Of a stretch of 64,000 bases of DNA, positions 1 to 11,720 are shown piece after piece. The notes below the pieces were generated by a model, which did not search any database, was not told the DNA's origin, and saw only the letters and a program-made list of their open reading frames with translations. Numbering within the stretch: the first letter of the stretch is position 1; each line of letters begins with the position of its first letter. Origin of the DNA: Peromyscus leucopus. Taxonomy: Eukaryota > Chordata > Mammalia > Rodentia > Cricetidae. Where the stretch lies: the NCBI RefSeq assembly GCF_004664715.2, contig NC_051073.1, positions 58,755,879 through 58,819,878 on the forward strand, in the 5' to 3' direction. A program made the translations under genes and the position numbers.

Positions 1-510
1 AACTCCAGAAAATATTTGATACAGTAACATGTTCTGGAAAGAGATTATCTGCTAACATATTGTCTTTTTAATTTTAATTTTAAATTTATTGTGTCTAGAA
101 GAGCCCAATGAATCCAAATTGGAGAGAGTAATTACAGTGTTAATAGATGAGTCATTATACTTCACATTACATATGTAGTAGTCCTTATGGCTCTAGCCAT
201 GGAACAGTTCTCAGAGCTAACCAGGAAGCCCATTATGAAGATGAATAGAATAATGAAACTAAAGGAAGTCCAGAAGCATTGGCACATGTCTGTGATTCCA
301 GCAGGCCTACAGTTAAATGGGAGGTAGAGAAAAGAGAAAGCCCCCACAGGGCAACTAGGCTGAAGTATGCAGCACTGTGGAAGGTGAGAGAAACTCTGCC
401 TTAAACAAGGTGGAAAGAGTGGACCATACCCGGGATTGTCCCCGAGCTCCATATTCACACTCTGGAAATGTCAGCCCTCACACACAAACATGCACTCTCA
501 CATTGTATAT

Positions 511-512
<2 letters not shown>

Positions 513-563
<51 letters not shown>
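513..563. repeat. (CA)n microsatellite
   Basis: About 25 uninterrupted AC units in the intron upstream of the first exon; likely polymorphic. Confidence 0.95.
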
Positions 564-565
<2 letters not shown>

Positions 566-800
566 GGGAAGAATAAAGTGCCTCTCTGACCTTAACAGTT
601 TTCTCCTACTACATAAATGTGAAGCATCTGAACAAAGTAAATTATTTATACTCTCATGTAGACATAACTACTACTTCTCCATGAACTCTGAAATTGATGT
701 TCATTATGTACCTGATTTATCTTTGAAGTGACTTGTATTTCAATTAATAAACTGCTCAGCGGGAAGGTACTAATTTTGTAACTGAACAAGAATGGTTTGC

Positions 801-833
801 ACCGCTTCTTGGCCTTTTGGTTAAGATCAAGTG
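801..833 (+). pseudogene. U2 snRNA 5'-end retropseudogene fragment (33 nt)
   Basis: The 33 nt match the first 33 nt of U2 snRNA, including the characteristic ggccttttgg and aagatcaagtg, with three differences, all C/T transitions (positions 2, 10 and 21). Nothing after U2 nt 33 is present. The fragment is flanked by the direct repeats aagaatggtttgca (788-801) and aagaatggcttgca (834-847), which look like a target-site duplication with one mismatch. There is no poly(A). It is non-functional: the branch-point recognition sequence and Sm site are absent. Confidence 0.8.
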
Positions 834-1044
834 AAGAATGGCTTGCATCACAGTTTTGCCACTTAATACTTATTAACTGTTGGACTTTGACAATTATAAA
901 GCGAGCAGTTTCAGCCTCATATATGCATCTATAAAGACAAAATTAAACATTTATAGAAGAGAGGTTTATAATTTACATTGTATTTTGTATATAATATGTA
1001 AAACACTTAGAATTATCTCTATCCTAATAGTCTTAATAGACAGG

Positions 1045-1180
1045 GTTTTTTTTTTGTTTTGTTTTTTTTTTTTTTTGTTTTTTTTTTTTTTTGGTTTTTT
1101 GGTTTTTTCGAGATAGGGTTTCTCTGTGTAGCTTTGCGCCTTTCCTGGAACTCACTCGGTAGTCCAGGCTGGCCTCAAAC
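1045..1180 (-). mobile_element. B1 SINE, antisense, 5'-truncated
   Basis: A T-rich tail (1045-1108) is followed by the B1 complement from cgagatagggtttctctgtgtagc to ggctggcctcaaac. The B1 5' half (box A region) is missing. Confidence 0.85.
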
Positions 1181-1990
1181 AGCCTGTTTTTAAATTACCT
1201 TGTAAAATGGTTCCATTTTCAAAGTAGATACCTAGTCACAGTTTTAGAGGTATTAATTACCAGGACATTCCTCTCTCATTTTGAGTATGTGTGCATTGTG
1301 GTTAATAAAAATATCTGAAAATAAGGTTCAATTTTCTACTACTGAAAAAAACCTTAGTTTCTTCTATGTAAAACAAAAATATCTACTTGCTTGTATTGCT
1401 GTATTCAGAATGACAAATAGTGTAGTTGATCTCTTAGAAATAGTAATTAGAATGGTGGGTACCAGAAGCAGAGGACAGGGAAGAAGGAAGAGTGTCGGGG
1501 AAGGCTGGGAAAGGTTGGTTAATAGATACTATATGTCAGATATGAAAAGGAAGCTCTGAAATACTGTCTCACAGTGTGATGACTATAAATGACAATAATG
1601 TACCACCATTACTAATGCTGGAAGAAAAGATTTTACAAGATTTCTTAATTTAGAAATGATAAACCTGATTTAAATATTTTTCATCATATTGCTCCCATTA
1701 TTATATACAACTTTTATGCTTTTGTGTATTGGTCAAAAAATTTAAAACTAGATACCATGTAAACTCATGCCTATAAACAGACACTTAGTAGTGATTGTCA
1801 TTATTATTTTAAATGATATATTGTTGTTTTTGTCCTATGTTCTATTTTTAATGAGGAAATGCCACTTCAGTACATAGGTTTTCCTATTATTTTTATAAAT
1901 ATAACTTAATGTTAGTATAATATGTGTAAGGAAAATGTACTGATCAAATGTAAAATTCAGATATTTTAATTATAATTTTCTTTCTTTCAG

Positions 1991-2125
1991 AATTACTTAC
2001 TGTCATCTACCTTTCCAGAGTAAATGGCTCTATGTTGGAACAGAAAGAGGAAATACACATATTGTAAATATTGAGTCTTTCATTCTTTCTGGATATGTCA
2101 TCATGTGGAACAAGGCAATTGAACT
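1991..2125 (+). CDS. Stxbp5l: Stxbp5l internal exon (135 nt), WD40 propeller
   Basis: The first base completes a split codon, then the frame reads ITYCHLPFQSKWLYVGTERG..., ending IMWNKAIEL with the Leu codon split after two bases. The acceptor is tttctttcag and the donor is gtaagt-like (gtaag at 2126). The encoded 45 residues correspond to about 157-201 of tomosyn-2: a propeller beta-strand block (WLYVGTERGNTHIVNI) followed by the GYVIMWNKAIEL segment. This block is nearly identical in STXBP5, but 'NTHIVNIESFILSG' is the tomosyn-2 form. The preceding coding exon lies outside the window. Confidence 0.96.
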
Positions 2126-2604
2126 GTAAGTTTGAACTTGGCTGTCTCTTTATTTGACTAAAATATTGCATATGTTATGTAGCCTTAGATTATAATTAGT
2201 TGATAACTCCATTGCTAATGTGTAATTAACTTAAATAAAATTGAACTAAAATAAAACCACAGAGAATTTTAAAATAGATTTAGATGTAATAATGTATTTT
2301 TATACACTTCACATATAGTAAAAATATGTAAAAACTTACATATGTCAACAATGATAATAAAATATAATAACACTACAGTTTATTCAGGTAAATTATCTCA
2401 TGATATTATAATTGACATTAGCATAACCATAGTGAGAATGGATTGTTGTATATGAAAAAAATGTAAGCAAAGGCATAACTATTAATGATAATAATTTAAC
2501 TCTTGTCTTGTTAGAATATAGTTCTGAGATCAAAGCGAAGCAGTTAACTCAATCTCCTTCATGTTTTGACAATACAGCTCGAACTTTTTTGTTTTACTTC
2601 ATTG

Positions 2605-2805
2605 TTTTGTGTGTATGGGTGTTTTGCCTGCATGTGTGTAAGTAAACATTATGCATGCAGTGTCTGTGGAGGCCAGAAGAGGGCACGAGATCCCCTGGAA
2701 CTGGAGTTACATGTGGTTGTGAGATGCCCTGTTGGGGCTAGATAGCAAACCCAGGTCCTTGGGAAGAGCAGTAGGGGCTCTTAACTGCTGAGCCATCTCT
2801 CCAGC
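2605..2805 (-). mobile_element. B3/B2-family SINE, antisense
   Basis: The complement of a tRNA-derived B2/B3 SINE: it ends with 'ttaactgctgagccatctctccagc', the reverse of the box A/B head (ggctggagagatggctcagcagttaa), and begins with the 'tgtgtatgggtgttttgcctgcatgtgtg' body typical of B3. Confidence 0.85.
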
Positions 2806-4662
2806 ACTACTGGTATAGCTCTGGCATTAATATTTAATCTTCTGCGTATGTAAAGTGTGAGCTATTTTAAACCTAAAATTTTATGGAGTTCAAGTATCTA
2901 TTTGTGTAGTGCACATATAAACATATTTTTTGGTCTGTGTTTTAATAAGAAAACAATTTTATTTGTTATTAGTTTTATACATATCAAGTCCTTAGTAAGA
3001 TATGTTTGACTTGATTTTGACTCATTTTCCTATGTATTCTATAATTCTCTGAAGTTCTAATTAAAACTGTTTTAATGAACTTAAATCTGTTTTGAAAACA
3101 AGTTATTTCTCTAATCTCAATGATTTTAATTATACTCGTATTTCCAAAGTGTATTCCATAGAAATTAATTCCACTTGATAAATAAAAAATTTAAATATCA
3201 ACAACTCCCAATCCCCTGAATTGTCTTTTAATCACTCTCCACTTGTTAATATACATTAGAAATATATATCTCTGAACTTTGTCTCTTTCCTGAAAGTATG
3301 TTTTGCTAGTGACACTTTCTGGGGTTTTGAAAGTTAATGTTGGAGAAATAGACAGAAAATATGCCAACATGTTGATAGTCATTATCTTTAAGTAGCAAAG
3401 TGGCATAAAAATTTCCCATTAACTTTTGATATATTAGTATAAAACAATCTCTTTTATACTCTAAAACTTCATTACAAATAAGAAATTTAATGTTGGATTA
3501 TCTTCTGAACTAGAACACTTTTATTATACAGTAAGACTCTAGGTGAAAGAGCCTAGCATATGTTCTGACCTATATTTCCAAAATATATTCCTTTAATATG
3601 ATTTTATGAGTAAAAATGGAGCATGTCAGTAATTTTGGAAACAATTGAATATTTGATTGCATTTGCATATACACTTACTATGCAAATTTGTATAGGTAAA
3701 ATACTTAACATTTGGAAACTCTAAATTAAACAATGTTTTAAGAATAGATTGTTTTTTCTATGAAACATTTTATTGTTTTCACTAGTTTATCGTGTAATAT
3801 ACTTTAAATTGTTGGTTCAATCAAACTCAACAGACAGGTGACAGTTTTGGTTTGTTGACTATTATTATTTAATAAAGAATTCAGGACATTATTCTTTATA
3901 AGGAGCATTTACCTTTCTAGAACAACTACAATTGTATGTAAGTATATATTACATATGAATAGAACTAAAAAAGCTATATAAACTATTCTTTGTAGCCTTG
4001 TTTAATTTATTTTCTTTGAGAATATACTCTAGAATATAAATAGTAATTCTGATTTTCAAATAGAACAATATCAATACATACTATTGAATATGGTCTATCT
4101 TTTGCCATTAAGTATATATATGTATATGTATATATATATGTTATTATACATTATGTGTATATATGGTTATTCAGTAAGGTCAATGTTACTGTATCTATTT
4201 TTAGATGAGAAAATACATCTGACAATTGGGTGAATGAATCCATTCACAAAATTTCTCAATATCTAATCTATGTATTCCTTTGAGCCACTTTCAGGAATCA
4301 TTATAAGAGAAGCCTAAAATTACTTATTTATTACTTTCAAAATAGTTTCTAGGATTTAAATAGTTTTAACTGTTTTGTGAAGGCTCTTAGTGGATTTTCT
4401 GTGTTCTTAAGAAATAAAGTAGAACTGTGCCAACTCAGTCACAATTGGATTACCCTTCCTGTATGCAGTTCCTTTCTTCCTTTCTTTTCGTCTACAACAA
4501 CTGGATCATGAAAAGGGTTGTAGAACATGAAGACATAATTTTTTGGTTATGTGAGGCCATGTCATGTTTAACTATGACATAATCATATTCAATAATCATG
4601 TTAAATTAGATTTATAAAGAAACCATGCCAGATAATCAGGGTAGAATAAACTTAAGGTCAGA

Positions 4663-4859
4663 TTGACAAGGTTCTTTTTGTTTGGTTGGTTTTTTGGTTT
4701 TTTTTCGAGACAGGGTTTCTCTGTGTAGTTTTGTGCCTGTCCCGGATCTTGCTCTGTAGACCAGGCTCTCCTCGAACTCACAGAGATCTGCCTGGCTCTG
4801 TCTCCCAAGTGGTGGTTCAAGGAGCGCACCACCACTGCCCGGCTTGACAAGGTTCTTTT
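4663..4859 (-). mobile_element. B1 SINE, antisense, with 16-bp TSD
   Basis: The B1 body (4679-4843) runs in complement from the T-rich tail through gagacagggtttctctgtgtag to the 5' end at cactgcccggc. It is flanked by identical 16-bp copies of ttgacaaggttctttt at 4663-4678 and 4844-4859, the target-site duplication of an L1-mediated insertion. Confidence 0.93.
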
Positions 4860-5428
4860 AACTTTTAATTGTGCTGTTATATGCATAATTATTTATTATT
4901 GGTTGCACTGGATAACCAGATAAACTAGACATCATCAGAGAACTAGATTCCCTGTTTGTCAGTTTTCTGTAAGATAGCTATTACTAGTTAATTATGAAAG
5001 CATTTCTTTTTAAACCCAGGATGCCACTGTACTTTGCTTTAGGGATAAAATCATAGGAAATTTCATGTCAAAGGAAATCTTTAATTAGGTAAGCACTTTA
5101 AAATTTGGTTGAAATAGGTTTACTACATAAGGCTGGAGCATTTATCTGTATTAATAAACCCATTAAAAATATCAAAGACTCATATTTCACAGAAAGGTGG
5201 TTTAAAAATTTTTTTAAAGTACCATTTTTAAATGTAGAACTTGATTTTCATACCTGATTAAAGAAAACCTCCTTTACTAAATTTAATAGGAAGAAGAAAG
5301 TAGTTCATAAGGAAAGCTAAAATTTTGTGTGAATATGAAAAGAACATGGGGAGTGTGTTCCAGCTTAATTTTCATTTCTTTGTCATTCTCTGGTGATTAG
5401 TTTTAAGTTATTGTTATTAATTTAACAG

Positions 5429-5492
5429 ATCTACCAAGACTCACCCAGGCCCAGTTGTTCATCTAAGTGATAGCCCAAGAGATGAAGGAAAA
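5429..5492 (+). CDS. Stxbp5l: Stxbp5l internal exon (64 nt)
   Basis: The first base completes the split Leu codon. The frame then reads STKTHPGPVVHLSDSPRDEGK, ending phase 0 before gtaagt. The acceptor is aatttaacag. STXBP5 has SSKSHPGPVVHISDNPMDEGK here, so the residues identify tomosyn-2. The exon encodes a surface loop and strand of the N-terminal propeller. It is followed by a 12.7-kb intron. Confidence 0.95.
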
Positions 5493-5879
5493 GTAAGTAT
5501 GCCACATTATTCTTGCTTTTGTTTTCCTTATTTTTAGAAAAAGATATTTTAAACTGATTCTTGAAATTTAACATCTCAATTGGTTTGTAGCATTCAGTGA
5601 CATATAAAAATAATACTTATTGAAAGTGTGAATGAGCAAGTGAACAAATAAATGGAATATTCTTTCTACTAATGCTCTAAGTTTTTTGTTTTCCAAAGAC
5701 TCATGAATCATGTATCTGTTCTTTGGCTTTGGTATTAACTAATTCATGACCAATATCCAGTAACATCAATTAGGTAATTTTGATTTTCTTATAAATACAC
5801 ACTAATATAGAAAGTGTTTATGCATTTCATTGAGATAAATTCCAAGGGATTAGTGAAGCACATCTCTGAGTGTGTGTGC

Positions 5880-6235
5880 CTGTGCTGGGGTTTCTAGAGG
5901 TGGTTAGAAAATGAGGCTCTGACTCATTCAATGGATCAGTCCCCGATGGCCTCGTTGTGTGATAACAATATTGGGGGTGGGAAAAGGTAGGCGATGGAGT
6001 CTAGGCGGAGAAGCAGGTCATGAGGGTGTGTTCTTGGATCTGTTTCTCCTCTGGCCTCATCCTAGATGTGGTTTCTTTGCTTTGTGGCCTTCCCTGACAC
6101 GAAAAGCTCAGTTCTTCCTCATCCTCAAGACTAATGGGGACTAGACTGTTTGAAACTGCAAATCATAAATCTTTTCTTCCTTGAGTTGATCTATAGATAT
6201 TTTGGTCACAGCTATGCAAATGTAGCCAATACATT
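5880..6235 (+). mobile_element. MaLR-like solo LTR (degenerate)
   Basis: The 3' end resembles the mammalian MaLR LTR ending ('gaaactg..aatcataaatcttttcttcctt...attttggtcacagc...gtagccaatac'), and the middle 'ggcctcatcctagatgtggtttc' fits the same family. Heavily mutated, no internal genes. Assignment is from memory of the family shape. Confidence 0.5.
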
Positions 6236-6589
6236 ATCATATTATAAGAACAATCCTGATTATTTCATAATTTGCCTTTGATAATGAAATGGTTGATAAC
6301 TTGAATTCTAAAACCTCATCTTTACAGATGTCTTGTCAAGTGTATAATTCTTACTAAGTACTATACAAAAATTATGAAATTATTTGCTGTAGGTATAGTT
6401 TCTTAAGTAAATTATTTATTTTTCAAGGATAGGAATTGTGGTAGTCTAATAAAAATCCAACATGGAAGGCAAGTTCAACTGATGAAGCAATATTTGGTAC
6501 ATCTAAATTGATCCATAAGTAGAATGTAATGCTAACCAGGTATTATCAGAATTTGTTTTTGTTGATGAAAGCTTGTGAGGCCTCACATT

Positions 6590-6960
6590 TACAAAGAACT
6601 GCAGGCAACTAAAGAACACTGAGTGTGTGAAAAACAGTCACCCCAGGCAATAGCACACCAGCTGGCTGCTAAATACCTAGAAGTCAGTCCTAAAAACACA
6701 CACATAAGTAACATTATACAGACTCAACAGCTTGACCATAATGTACAAAATTGTACATAAGTATCAAGGAGTATATTCATATATACAAACACATATATGC
6801 ATGTAACAACCGTCAGTGAAAAATGAGGCCATTAATTCAAAATAGAGCAAGAGGGTACATGCCAGGGTTTGGAGGGAGAAAAGAGAAGGGGGAAATAATG
6901 TAATATTATAATCCCCAAAAGTAAAAAATATTTTAAAAATAAATTGTCCTAAATACTTAA
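6590..6960 (+). mobile_element. Lx/L1 3' UTR end, sense fragment
   Basis: Ends with the Lx-type purine-rich motif (ggtttggagggagaaaagag.aagggggaaataatgtaatattataat) preceded by the 'aacatatatgcatgtaacaa' segment seen at the 3' end of rodent Lx elements. No coding sequence. Confidence 0.6.
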
Positions 6961-7984
6961 GAAGCAAATGAGACAAACTTTTTCTGAGCTGAATAAAGTT
7001 ATATTTCATGTACAGGCATAGTTTCTACTGGTATGTGGAAGAAACACCCTCATTGGCAGTCAGGAAAATGAAGCTGTATGATTTTCCCGTCAGGCGGGCA
7101 AATGTTTACTAGCACTAGACAGTGGAAAAGGCTATGCAGACATAGCTCACACATCACAAGATTATAGAACTATCCCAGTTATCTCATAATTTGGATTAGA
7201 CATGCAAATATATAGAGACACAGAAAACAGTGTTATAATAAGTTAAGACATGTTTTAAATCATTTGACTTCAATAATCCTTTTCAGATATCCATACTATT
7301 TATATGAATAAGGAATAATATGTCTATTAATTGAAAGTTAAATAAATGAATGTTGATGCACACACAGATAATGGAAATTCACTAAGGCAAACTTTAAAAG
7401 GAAAATTCCAGAGTAGAGAAACATAAAACTATGTGAATAATGCATTTGTATTTGTATGTGTATACTGCATGCCTAAAAACAGAAGCCTGAGTAGATATGT
7501 ACTGACCCAGAGAGGAAACTAGACATGGGATTAGGGAAAAAGAGAAAGGGTTTTCTTTCTTTGCGTTATTCAAGTTTTTATGAAATAATGCAGTGTGTGG
7601 TAACTGCATTGACAATTAAAAAGGATTGTAAATATTGATGCAGAACACCAATGCCAATGTGTTGCTCTGCAACATATTAGTCTATCACCTAGAGTAAATC
7701 TTGCCTTCTTATGAACTAGGATTTTGCTTTTACTATATTCAATTTTGTCAGTCTTTTGGTCTTGCTTTCTGTTTAATAAGGCTTTCCTTTCTTGGTTAAA
7801 ACCCATAGTTCTACTTTTCCTGTCAGTTTTGAGTATTTCTATTTCATAATTTAAATTTAATTTCTGTATAAATTTTATGTTTTTTGACATAAGGGTATTA
7901 CTTTTATTTTGTATATTTAAATAATCCACTTATTGGGTCAGGTTTCCCACTGTTTAGCAAGTTCCATTTATGAACATGATTTAT

Positions 7985-8193
7985 TTGCTTTTCTTTCATT
8001 ATTATTATCATCATCATCATTATTATTATTATTATTTTGGGTTTTTTTTTTGAGACAGGTAGTTTTGGTGTCTGTCCTGGATCTCACTCTGTGGACCAGG
8101 CTGGCCTTGAACTCACAGAGATCCACCTGTCTCTGCCTCCTGAGTGCTGGGATTAAAGGGGTGTGCCACCACTGCCCGGCTTGCTTTTCTTTC
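7985..8193 (-). mobile_element. B1 SINE, antisense, with 13-bp TSD and (ATT)n/(ATC)n tail
   Basis: The B1 body is at 8036-8180. Identical 13-bp copies of ttgcttttctttc flank it at 7985-7997 and 8181-8193. Between the left TSD and the body lies an (ATT)n/(ATC)n stretch (7998-8035), which sits where the B1 A-tail belongs. Confidence 0.92.
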
Positions 8194-8299
8194 CTTTATG
8201 TTTTATATAACTTTATAATATTTCTTCATAAAAATTGTACATCTCTTTTGTTAGTTAAATTCTATATACTAATTTAGATTTATAACTTTCTTTTCATTT

Positions 8300-8460
8300 A
8301 GTATGTGTGGGGGTGGGGCATGCCTGTGCCATGGGTGTATGCGGACATCAGAAGACAGCTTGTGGGGTTGGTCTTCTCTCATATAAGTTTTTGGACTTGA
8401 ACTCAGGTGATCAAACTTGGCTGCTGGTACCTTTACCTGCTGAGCCCATATTGTTGCCCC
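8300..8460 (-). mobile_element. B3-like SINE, antisense, degenerate
   Basis: The pattern 'atgcctgtgccatgggtgtatgcggacatcagaagacagcttgtgggg...tttggacttgaactcaggtgatcaaacttggctg...cctgctgagccca' is a diverged complement of a B2/B3 SINE. Confidence 0.65.
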
Positions 8461-9028
8461 CTGACTTAATTTTCATTAAATCAGTTTGATAACAGCTGAT
8501 TATTTTTAGTATATAAAGTACTGTGTTTTCAAAAAAAATGGAAGCATCAATGAATGTTTTGTTTTTAGTATCTGTCTTTAGATTCTCTGGTATAAATTAT
8601 TTATGAAGGTGTAACAAATGTAGATTTTTATTTCTTCTTTTCCAGCATAGATAGTTATATGTATCTTATGTTTTGTTGGCCAGAATGTAGAACATTATTA
8701 AATATTAATTATTTATTCCTGTTTTTACTTTTAGCTAACAAGTTGAGGCCCTAGATTCTGTCTCTACCCCACTCTCAGCCCCTTACACAAAAAGAACAAA
8801 AATATTCCTATTTACTTCTAGTATTCTGACAATTTTAAATCATGACTTATGATGAATTTTTTGAATGGGTTCCTACATGTATGGGGTTAAGTATTCTGTA
8901 CTTTTTAATTTGTTGGAATATGTTGATAGATTTTCTTATTTAAACATTTCTTTTCACATTTCCGAGATAAATTCAATGTGGAAAGGGAAGCTCTCTTTGA
9001 AGTCTTGATGCTACTATAAGAAAAGAAA

Positions 9029-9096
9029 TAGGACCAGGACCTGTCCTTAGTGCATGAGCTGGCTTTTTGGAAGCTAAGAGCTAGAAAAAAAAAAAA

Positions 9097-9136
<40 letters not shown>

Positions 9137-9372
9137 ACAATGTTAGCATGAGCTTTTTGGAAGTAGGCCTATGCTGGGACACTTTGCTCAGCCTAGGTGA
9201 AGGGAGGAGGGGACTGGACCTGCCTCAACTGAATCTACCAGGCTGAGCTGAATCCCCAGGGGAGTCCTTGCCTTGGAGGAGGTGGGAATGGAGGGTAGAT
9301 TGGGGGGTGGGGTGGGAGGAGGGAGGACAGGGGAATCTGTGGCTGGTATGTAAAATTAAATTAATTATAAAA
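9029..9372 (+). mobile_element. L1 3' UTR fragment, sense, interrupted by an A-rich insert
   Basis: The 3' UTR matches the other L1 tails in this window (ggactggacctgcct, gaatctaccaggctgagct, gaggaggtgggaatgg, gggaatctgtggctggtatgtaaaa). It is interrupted at about 9073-9134 by a short sequence plus about 50 A, and the segment 'gcatgagct...ctttttggaag' appears on both sides. Confidence 0.75.
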
Positions 9373-10800
9373 TTAAAAAAAAAGAAAGAAAGTAGTGATG
9401 TTAGGACTCCTATGGAAACAAGACAATATCATAGTCAAACACAGAACATCTTTGCTCCAAGACACTATTTCTAAGGAATTTGAACATCCTTTTGTCAGAC
9501 AGAAAAGAATGCTGTTGGATTGGAGATTTCTATATGAGAAATATTAATGAGTACATCTTTGTGGATGTTCTAGTGTTGTCTCTCAAACATGTCCCTGCTT
9601 GCTCCATTTCAGGGTTGGCTGGGTTAATAAACTTCTTGCAGCACTACTTCCTAAAGTTCACTAGCTATATCCAGCACCCCTAGCTCTTCTCACTAATTCT
9701 GGATCCACAAGGTATTCTACAGCAGAAAGTACACCTTCCACCTTTCCTAAAAACTGCCACAAGGGTCAAATGACATGGCCCTCTAGTGAAGAGATGCTAA
9801 CTTCCTATGGAGCAATTTTAACCAGTGTCAGACAAAAGACGGGGAATGAATTATTCTCCTCCCTTTAACTGGGTTGTTCTGAGTCATGATTTAGAAACAA
9901 GGCCATAAGTCCATACTGATGAAACACCTGCCAGATAATTATTGATGTGTCTCTTCTGACATTCCCCATGAAATAATGGTTGGCATAATTTTGAGTTATC
10001 TTTCTTCTACTTCACTTTCCCTTTAATACTGCAATCCAGAGAGTATATTTTCCCTGAAATATTAGCATAAGAACCTTGCCTCAGGCTCGTTTCTACAGAA
10101 CTCTGGTTCAGATAATAATAAATCATAACATCTGCAGCCTCTTAAAGTTTGCTGAGTCCTTGAATAGATTGTTGCCCCTGATGGGATATTTATAGTTGGA
10201 TTTTCTTCTCTATAAAATCAAAGAATTTGTGGAAGATACCACGTGGAGTGACATTAAACTCTGGCATACAATAAAGCCATAATTACTTGCACATTTTCAT
10301 GTGGTTAATTGGAATGGGGACTCCTGGAAAGATAAGACAGTGAGAGATTAAGTACTTATAATATGGGTTAATGACATATAATGATGAGGGTGAAACAGCT
10401 TCCTTTGACAGCATTTATTTTCTTGTACTAATATATAAGCTACTGATGGTAGCTAAAAACAGCAAAATTTTACTGTATTACAATTCTGTGTGCCAGGAAG
10501 CGAACAGCAGCCCCCTGAACTGAACTCCTTTCCAGAAAAGAGGCTGTTTTCTTGCCTTCCTGCAAGCTTCACACATCCTTTGGTTGGTAGCTCCCTTTGT
10601 CTGTTTTTAGAGCTGACAATGAACTATTATCCCCAGCTTTGTTCCTTGACAGCACTCTTTCTGATTACATCTGGGAAAACATCTCCTCTCTTAAGGACTC
10701 ATTTTATTAGTTTGGCCTACCTGGAAAGTGTAAGGTACCTCTTTCACACCAATGGCTGATCTTAATTACATAATAGAGACATTTCTTGTCATGTGATAGA

Positions 10801-10890
10801 CTTTTTTTTTAATGGTGCTGAGGATCAGACCCAGTGTTTTGTGCATGCAAATACATGCTGTATCACTACTAAGCACTGCACTATTTGACA
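10801..10890 (-). mobile_element. ID-like SINE fragment, antisense
   Basis: The T run followed by 'ggtgctgaggatcagacccagtgttttgtgcatgc...accactaagcac' resembles the complement of the BC1/ID tRNA-Ala-derived head. Confidence 0.55.
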
Positions 10891-11104
10891 TTCAGGGCTG
10901 ACATTCTTTATTCTTCCTACATCATCCCAGATATTGATTACTGATTTACCTTATCCCAGGGGCATCTTAAGGTATCTTTAGAGGAATTCTTATTGCTTTC
11001 ATATTTAGGAAAACTGTGCTAAAATTGGGCTCAAGAACTGTTTATAAAAAAACCAATTGTTATCCTTTGATAAGCCAGTGTCATTATTAGGAAAGAACAT
11101 TACT

Positions 11105-11720
11105 CCTGGTTCTTATAAATTAGTTTCTTAGGGCTACCATAACATATGAACACAGACTGAATAACCTAAAACAACAAATGTTTAATTTTTCATAGTTCTA
11201 AAAGCCAGAAGTCTGAAATCAATTTATTGGTTTGACCATGTTCCCTCTGAAATATGGGTTCCCAACCCTTTCATGAACTTGTTAGGGGTCAAATGACCCT
11301 TTAACAGGGATCTCCTAAGACTATTGTATAACATGAATATTTACATTACGATTCACAACAGTAGCAAAATTACAGTTGCTTTGTAGCATTGAAAATAATT
11401 TTATGGTATGGGTTATCACAACATGAGGAACTGTATTAAAGTGTTGCAGTATTAGGAAGTTTGAGAACCACTGCTGTAAAAATCTCTAGGGGACACTTTC
11501 CCACCTCTTGTAGCTTGTCTTGAGGAAGTACAGCTCCAACTTCGGCATCTGTTTTTGTCTCTTTGTGTCTTCTCCTTATCTAACAAGGTTACCAGCCATT
11601 GCATTTAGGGATAGGTCCACTTAAAGTCCAGGATAATTTCATCTCAAAATTCTTAACTAATTATACATTTGAAAGACCTTTTTTCAAAAATAAGGCTACA
11701 TATTGAAGTTTTGAACGAAT
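11105..11720 (+). repeat. Ancient mammalian interspersed repeat, split by a URR1-like element
   Basis: Left part 11105-11256 ('ttagtttcttagggctaccataacatatg..cacagactg') and right part about 11476-11720 ('taacaaggttaccagccattgcatttaggg...aataaggctacatattgaag') read as two halves of one widespread old repeat. I recognise the pattern but do not assign a family name. Confidence 0.5.
11257..11475 (+). mobile_element. URR1-like non-autonomous hAT element
   Basis: Runs from gggttcccaacccttt, through 'tttacattacgattcacaacagtagcaaaattacagttgct', to the terminal inverted repeat ttgagaaccactg. The flanking octamers ctgaaata and ctgtaaaa agree at 6 of 8 positions, as expected for an old hAT 8-bp duplication. 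It carries no transposase. Confidence 0.8.

Larger units (their letters stand above)
1..1990 (+). other. Stxbp5l: Intron, 3' part (upstream of the first exon in the window)
   Basis: No coding sequence. It contains a (CA)n tract (513-563), a 33-nt U2 snRNA retrocopy (801-833) and a truncated antisense B1 with a long T tract (1045-1180). The rest is AT-rich unique-looking sequence. It ends in a good polypyrimidine tract and acceptor (tttctttctttcag) at 1990. Confidence 0.85.
2126..5428 (+). other. Stxbp5l: Intron (3303 bp)
   Basis: Holds an antisense B3-type SINE (2605-2805), an antisense B1 (4679-4843) and a short TA/TATG-rich stretch (about 4110-4165). Otherwise it is AT-rich with nothing I can identify. 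Confidence 0.85.

Noticed and set aside
798..835. Functional U2 snRNA gene
   Set aside because: Only the first 33 nt are present, and no proximal/distal snRNA promoter element or Sm site was seen.
7570..7929. 119-codon antisense open frame
   Set aside because: AT-rich and unlike any protein I know, with no domain or repeat identity and no promoter. Could be chance.
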